Made by a program: the position numbers and the translations under genes
Assembly: GCA_029532415.1 (NCBI GenBank)
Contig: JAQOTA010000064.1
Coordinates: 496,001 to 560,000, forward strand
Reading direction: 5' to 3'
Length of the DNA: 64,000 bases
DNA from: Marasmius tenuissimus
Lineage: Eukaryota > Basidiomycota > Agaricomycetes > Agaricales > Marasmiaceae
Shown here: piece by piece, positions 58,384 through 64,000 of the stretch
Numbering within the stretch: the stretch's first letter is position 1
Layout of the letters: every line of letters starts with the position of its first letter
The notes under the pieces: generated by a model
What the model was told of the DNA's origin: nothing
The model's input: only the letters and a program-made list of their open reading frames with translations
Database searches by the model: none

Positions 58384-58759
58384 AGCACTTCGTGACACAA
58401 ACGAGGAAGCCTTGAACATCATCTATATATGTCGAGACCCTCGTGGTCTACACGCTACCACTCCTTACCGCGTCTGGCAGTATTTATTATTTGATGGGCG
58501 TCTATCAATGAAACAGCGGGTTGAGCGGATGTGGGAAGACCCCACCCCAAATCATGATCACGAACACAGCGAAATTCAAGGGGGGGAGGTCAAAGAGAAG
58601 CCTGCAAACTCGCGAGCTCCCAGGTTCATCCAAGATTATCACCGGGAGTTTGAGGCGCTAGTTACTTACGTCCCGAGTGACGAGTTCAAAAACGGAAGAC
58701 ACGTTGGAGACTCGCAACCACCCAATTTCCGCCTATCAGATGTTATGATTCGTCAATGA
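58384..58759 (+). CDS. Hypothetical protein, uncertain
   Basis: An open frame (open from 58205) ending at TGA 58757-58759, whose later part has protein-like composition: LRDTNEEALNIIYICRDPRG, TPYRVWQYLLFDGRLSMKQR and a hydrophilic end. No family is recognised, no intron evidence. It lies just after the TATA-hairpin site, which is the main reason to list it. Confidence 0.25.
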
Positions 58760-61017
58760 TCGGAACAGGTATCTGTGGAGAGCATGCCGCCCATCTCATT
58801 TGCTGATATACTTATGGAAGCTACTGTGGTGCACTCAATAAGAAGTATGAAAACGTGTGTGAATACCGTGCCAACGGGATGTAGATCAATGAACTTGGAA
58901 AAGGTGCAAATGGATCAGGCGGGATCGTGAAGGCCATGCAACAGCCTGTTAAGCGTTGGGCACACCAGATCGAGGCCGCATCTCTTCCAAATTTTCTTCA
59001 TCACAAACCTCCATTAGACAGCAGTGTATTTCTTCCAACTCACTCGAGAAAACTGAGGCTATAATTGTTACTTACTATTTGAAGAAACACCGTGTGCTAT
59101 AAGCGTGCCGATGAAGGGACTTTTCGGTTTGATGTTTGACGACTCACTTGTAGAGGCATCATTTACTTATACGGCCTCGTGGCTTGTGAGAACCCAGGGC
59201 TTACCAGCTATCACGCTGAGAAATGTCGACAGGACCAATCAATCGCATGGTCCGGGTCATCCTTCATTCCCTCAGTATGCTCAGTTCATTTCTGTACCCT
59301 TTTTGAGCAGCTCAAACGTGATAGCTCGCTTCATCGAACCTTCAAACAAGGCCGTTGATGCTTATTTGTGATTTGTGTAGTGTTTGTTATCAGGCGCAAC
59401 AGCTTGGGAGCCAAAGCATCATACGCGGGAGCAAGAGAGGAAAGGGCCAAATTTGCAGTCCATAGAACCATCTCGACGAGTTCGGAGGTTTTCTGCAGTC
59501 CGGGTGAGTCATGGTGGTTACTTTTAATACGTGACCACGAGTGTGACAGCCTCTTCTACTTTCTTGCCGTCACCATCCCACGACTGGTCTCGAATTACTT
59601 GTTCCAACTCCTTCAAGGATACTCTCTTTGCGATAAGGTATGCTAAACAAGCAACCTGCTACCTGTCAGACCCAGGATCAGAGCGATTGTGGGAGCTTCG
59701 ACACAGTCAAAAGGTCCCCACATCATGGATCAACTGGAGGTCAGCATTCCGAAACATTCGACTCAAAACCGTCGAATGAACGAAGAAAATCTATGTACAG
59801 CATGTTTGGGAAAGACGAGGCTCAGGTATATTCGAAAATGTCGCGTCAATTGGGTAAAGAGGGCCGAATGTGATGTAGCAACATCGCCTTGTGAATGTCA
59901 AAAGAGGGGGTCCACTTCAGAAACCCTACACGTTATCTATTGATAAGAACCTCCATTTTAATCTCACTCCCGCCGACGTTCATCCCTCCTCCGAGACAGA
60001 CTGTTTGGATATTAATCTAGTGGATAATATGGAAGCTGAACGGATACAGTATCCCTGGCTATGTCTTCTCAAAACCCCATGTCGGTACCCTCGCCCATTC
60101 TCTTCACAATTCTCTTCAACGATTCCTACGCTCTCCGGCGGAGCCACCTGTACTAATTCCCTCCTTCAACTATCCTGCCCGTGGCAAAGCTTACCCGGGC
60201 AATCTTCACAGTAAAGACGACCTAGAGGTCATCGTGTTGGTGAACACCGAAAGATCTGGTGGTTGGGTTGAATGTTAGGGCCGGATATAGGAATAGGCGA
60301 TCGTTCAGCAGTCAGGGACGGGGTCTGGCTTCAGGACCGCGATGGAGGTACTCAATTAGATGTTTCTATCAAAAGGCATCTTTTCACTAGTCAATGTACC
60401 AGTGGTCCTTACGATGCCATCATCAGGGCCTTGCGCTCTTGTTCTGATGGATATCATTCAACTCAGCAATGTTAACCTGCCTTCAGAACACACAACCCCC
60501 CCTCCAATAAGCGTATAGAGTCCTCATTGGACTTAGATATCCTCCATTGCTCCTCCCTATGTCTCCTGCTACACAGCCGGTGAATTCTCGTTGACGTCGT
60601 TAAGCCGAGACGATAATATTCCGGGTGTTCTTCAGGATGGAGGCTCGGCCCGCCGCGAGCACCCATATGTTAAGCATTTGAGTTGCTCGTCAAAGGATGT
60701 ACTCGACGGATAGGGTTCAGTGCTCGATTGGGTTACATCGAAGGGGGTTGGCCGCCATGACAGCTTAGTATTAGCACCAAGAGATTTGGGGGCCGGATAG
60801 ACTCATACCGTGAACAATCCACTACTTGGTAGTCTTGTATACTGAGTAGAATGTTGTACTTAATAAATTGTATCTACCTATGTGGTCTCGGTAGTCACTG
60901 GCATCGCACGCTGTTGACACCTCTATCTGGGCCATCTGGTACATACTGGCGTGTCTTCACAACTTTTCTTCGAAAGGAATCATACAGAAGAGTAGCGTTA
61001 GTGTTGCCAAATGGTGG
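58760..61017. other. No supported gene
   Basis: Frames at 59105-59371 and 59891-60214 lack recognisable motifs. AATAAATT at about 60860 could be a poly(A)-type signal. Nothing else supported. Confidence 0.35.
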
Positions 61018-61810
61018 GAGGTGGTAATCTACAGTAGACTTACTTATGAATTGGCCCAAGTTCCTTACCCGTGACTTGACTTGGCTTGACTTATAACTTA
61101 TAACTTACGCGGTCTCTAAGTCAGACTCAAGTCTTAAGCAATGAAATGTCATGAGCTTGCAGCTTTGATCATGCTAAAATGAAGTAAAATATTGTAGACA
61201 TGTTTTTATTTCTTCTCATTCCGTGCCTCTATTTATACCAAACACTTTACCCCAATTTGGACAGGGCGCCGAGCAGGCTGATGCTCAGTACAATGGTACA
61301 GAATTTGAACAATGTGCATTGCATTTGAGGGGACCAGTTCCCCTGCTTGGGTACTGGACGTGTGTGCCTGTATTTCCTTGTGATATAAGGAAGAGGACCC
61401 CTAGCCAGTCCCTAGCCATTTCCCAGCGGAGTATAGCTGTCGTTTCAAGTGACGTATGTCCTGACTCTCTTTAAATTGGGAATCTATGAAGCCATACAAT
61501 ACTGAATGAGATTGGCCTCGGGGGGTGGATGTGGTTTAGCTAACCTTTGCCATAAGTAAGCTACCATGGTGCAGTTGGTGAGATAATTGGTCACACCTGA
61601 TTGTCTCAACTGTCTGTGACGCTATGAGTTCAATTCCCTGTATTGCCGATTTACAGAAAACTTTTCTTGGTTCTGCACCCGGGTCCAGTAGCTTACCAAT
61701 CAACTAGTAAGCGACATTGCGTCATTTATATAAGCCAAGCCCAAGCTAAGTCAGGGTAAGTAACTTAGCCCAGTCCATAATTAAGTCTGCCCATGGAGTA
61801 GAGTCTCTAG
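61018..61810. mobile_element. hAT-like inverted-repeat element, right end diverged
   Basis: The left end TTAGTGTTGCCAAATGG shares its first 11 bp (TAGTGTTGCCA) with the MITE at 32711. Inward, GACTTACTTATGAATTGG and the AAGT/ACTT-rich stretch up to about 61115 pair with the complement of 61720-61795. The right terminus CAACACTA is not seen, so it is truncated or mutated, and no target duplication can be shown. Confidence 0.6.
61563..61650 (+). other. tRNA-like (SINE-like) segment
   Basis: TGGTGCAGTTGG fits the pol III box A consensus and GTTCAATTC, about 60 bp on, fits box B. The T-stem does not pair well, so this is not a working tRNA gene; a tRNA-derived SINE head or tRNA relic inside the inverted-repeat element is likely. 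Confidence 0.4.
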
Positions 61811-62039
61811 CTATTTGAGAACTGGTGTATCGATATTGATGAAAGGCTAATCAAGTGCATATACCAACAACCGAGCGAGCCTTTCGCAAAGAATAAGTAG
61901 AGGATACAACTCATAATAGAAAATTTGCTCTATACCTCCAATTGTGCATTAACTCTTTCCCTATCGAAGTCTCAACGACTCCTCCACAGACCTATCTCCA
62001 CGCTTTCTTGACAGCCTCATTCGCGTGAGTCGTTTGGGA

Positions 62040-64000
62040 GCTGGGAAAAGCTTGAGATGGTAGATATGAACAAGCCGAAATTGGTCTTACCGCGTCGTCC
62101 GCGCAGACGACGGTGTAGGTTTCGCAGGAGTGACCTTACGATCTTCTTGCTCGGACTGTTTCTTTGGTTTGTTGGACGTGGCAACAACCCTATCCGTTGT
62201 TTGAGTACTCCAACGACAAGTCAGACAATATGTACAAGTGATTCAAGGTATTCACTCTTACCGTCGAGCTGGGGTACTGACCTATTTCAATCAATTCGGA
62301 TGGGGTTTCCCGTGTGACCGAAAAATTTTCAGGCGTGAATTCGGATGGCAGGTCGGTGACCGGTGACACCAGCGGAAATTTCGTATGGAACTGTAAGGGA
62401 CTCGGCAGGCCGAAGGAGAATCATGGCGGCTAACAGCCGCCACCGGTCAGAATTCGCAGAATACACCAGATTCAGGCCCAAAAATGGCAGAAAGTCCGAT
62501 TCCCTGGCTTTGTGGGCCGCCCGAGATCTTGTCACATTTGGGAACATTTCGGATGACCCCCCTGTGACCTAGTGACCATCCGAAAAAAATTCGGATACTG
62601 AGGGGTGTGTGACGTGTGACATCCGAATTGATTGAAATAGGTCAGTAGGCTTTTGACCGAGATTTACCCCAGCGGCCTTCGTTCCGAGAGATTTCTGTTC
62701 CACTATTTTCGGTTTTGTTTGTGGGCTAGACGCGACGAGCACCTTTTCAGATATTGAATATGAAGATTAGGAAACCAGGTTTACCGCGTTGTCCTCGCAG
62801 GAGACGGGGTGGGTTTCGGGAGAGTAGCATTACAATCTTTCAGTTGGGGCTGTTTGTTGGGTCTGTTTGGCGTGATGGTAGCCCTACCCATTGTCTGAGT
62901 ACTGAAGGGACAGGTCAAATGACGTGTACAAGTGACTCAAAGGATCAGTTCTTACCCTCGAGCTGTGGCAGGCGTTTTTTCGACATTCACCCCAGCGGCC
63001 TTTGTTCCGAGAGATTCCTGTTCCACTATTTTCGGTCTTGTTCGTGTCCTAGACGCGACGACCGCCTTTCCTTGTGTCTCAAGTCTTCTCAAATATTTGA
63101 AAAACCGAATGTCACTTGTGGGCCAGAAAGATAGACTTACCGTGTCGGGCGCACTGGGGTATCATCACGAGAGTATTCCCTAAGACCATACGACGAGTAT
63201 AGAACACACATACCTCGTTCTTCCGTGTGGGCCATCACATGATCCACAGGTAAATCCACGAGTAAGGGGTCGATGGGGACGCGGGCTGAGAAGTCACAGA
63301 GCAAGATTCGTTGTCCTCCCGTTCCTCCAAACCCCGGTGCTGATCCGAGTCTTCCAAGCCTTCAACGTTGTCCATGTTCTCTAGCTCCACAATCTTTCGA
63401 GCATGAGGATCACCTGAACCAAAAAACAAATTATGCTTGACAAATAAAAGAGAGTGGACGGTACGTACCCCATATCAATTCTAGATACCCATGATCTCGG
63501 GCGTATTGTTTCCCATTAACATCGTAATCTTTGGTGCACAAGTAAGTCTCAACCAGGCTATACTCATCATCAATCCAATCTGATCCCAGCCATGTCTCGA
63601 CCTCCAGCTCAGGTATACCAGACTGTTTCCAATTCTTCTTTGGAATGACGGTCTTTCCTTTTGGGTCCCATGACCAGTAGAAGGGCGGGTCAGGAAGGGG
63701 ATGCGGTATACAGTACATCCCGTCGATGTACTCAACGTGGAGGGGGGGGACAAAGAGGTACGCCGGTGCACAACAGGATGTGAGACTACGTGAGAAGTTG
63801 CCAAGAACAGAAAATCCAACTTCGTCAATAAAATCTTGAGACAAAGATCAGAAAAACGTGAAGACAATGAGATTGAGGATCTGTGGAGCACATACATGTC
63901 AAAATGTCGCTATCCTTTTCAGACTGGCAAAGGTATGCAGCGCGGAGTCGGATTCGGTCCTCCAATGGAAGGCGCAACGAGAAGTATAGGTTGAGTTGGG
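62040..64000 (-). CDS. GAR-TSI family paralogue, partial at window end
   Basis: Enters from beyond 64000. Minus strand: LNLYFSLRLPLEDRIRLRAA, intron, then DEVGFSVLGNF, PAYLFVPPLHVEYIDGMYC, VIPKKNWKQSGIPELEVETW and GKQYARDHGYLELIWG (63844-63470), intron, then GDPHARKIVELENMDN (63415-63240), then lysine-rich disordered exons. It matches the 53-58 kb gene exon by exon. In its C-terminal part a unit ending ..KPTPSSARTTR and containing KPKIVEQKSLGTKAAGVN occurs twice (about 62080-62760 and 62780-63080); the first copy carries a 369-bp MITE inside the coding exon, so that copy is broken or lengthened. The C-terminal end is approximate; function unknown. Confidence 0.6.
62080..63080 (-). repeat. Tandem duplication of a C-terminal exon block
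   Basis: Two direct copies of about 300 bp (without the MITE): both contain TTTCGG/AG GAGT..A, TGTACAAGTGA.TCAA, CTTACC.TCGAGCTG.GG, CCCCAGCGGCCTT.GTTCCGA and CTAGACGCGACGA. They encode similar low-complexity Pro/Lys-rich segments with matching donor sites. Confidence 0.75.
62277..62645. mobile_element. TA-flanked MITE, copy 3
   Basis: 369 bp between TA at 62275-62276 and 62646-62647. Ends CTGACCTATTTCAATCAATT and the exact inverted copy, 26 bp perfect in all. The inside has GTGACC/GTGTGAC words like copies 1 and 2. The tandem sister sequence at about 62960 lacks it, giving an empty-site comparison. Confidence 0.93.

Noticed and set aside
1..64000. CRISPR arrays, rRNA genes, prokaryotic operons, telomere repeats
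   Set aside because: None seen; regular repeat-spacer structure, rRNA-like blocks and TTAGGG runs are absent, and the gene structure is eukaryotic.

Overview
The window looks like nuclear DNA of a mushroom-forming basidiomycete (Agaricomycetes). The reasons are many 45-75 bp GT..AG introns, a Plavaka-type transposase, a DUF6698-like gene, a KDZ-associated CxC5-like gene, a fungal multi-spanning membrane protein, and multi-exon families I recognise only from agarics. It is accessory, transposon-rich sequence: almost every recognisable gene is mobile, transposon-linked or visibly decayed. No RNA gene, CRISPR array or bacterial-style operon was seen.

Layout. 0.3-9.1 kb: a Plavaka transposase pseudogene (minus) diverges from a KOW-like gene (plus), followed by an eight-exon DUF6698-like gene (plus). 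The two divergent genes share a 626-bp nested palindrome as their common upstream region, and both have an intron exactly at the start codon. 9.9-16.0 kb: nested LTR retrotransposon wreckage, namely a plus-strand gypsy gag/pol fragment, cut by a minus-strand gypsy LTR with a chromodomain tail, cut in turn by an internally deleted minus-strand copia element. 16.3-24.0 kb: degenerate host-like fragments, a 1.7-kb inverted-repeat structure and one well-preserved membrane-protein gene. 24.5-26.6 kb: a strikingly CATATG-rich repeat field. 26.9-36 kb: a decayed RecQ-like helicase, a coiled-coil/TM gene, a perfectly bounded hAT-type MITE with an 8-bp target duplication, and a WD40 pseudogene. 36.2-41.5 kb: a copia element with a 1579-codon open frame and a 3' LTR but no visible 5' LTR.

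41.6-45.7 kb: GAAAG-rich tracts in opposite orientations, two TA-flanked MITEs, an internally deleted KDZ-associated CxC5-like gene, one exon of a host family and a degenerate block duplicated from 16.3-17.5 kb. 46-53 kb: no convincing gene. 53-58 kb: a long minus-strand gene of an uncharacterised fungal family whose second coding exon is split by a 1.25-kb insertion made of TGGCCTTCA/TGGCCTGCA repeats between 20-bp direct repeats. 58-62 kb: a TATA-plus-hairpin promoter-like site, a hypothetical ORF and a hAT-like inverted-repeat element with a tRNA-like core. 62-64 kb: part of a second paralogue of the 53-58 kb family, containing a tandem duplication in which only one copy carries a TA-flanked MITE, so the sister copy serves as a natural empty site.

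How the parts relate: the first 9 kb reads as one mobile module (transposase plus two accessory proteins) around a symmetric promoter. The rest records repeated insertion into a local expansion of fungal-specific gene families. Domain names are given from family knowledge by eye; no database search was possible.
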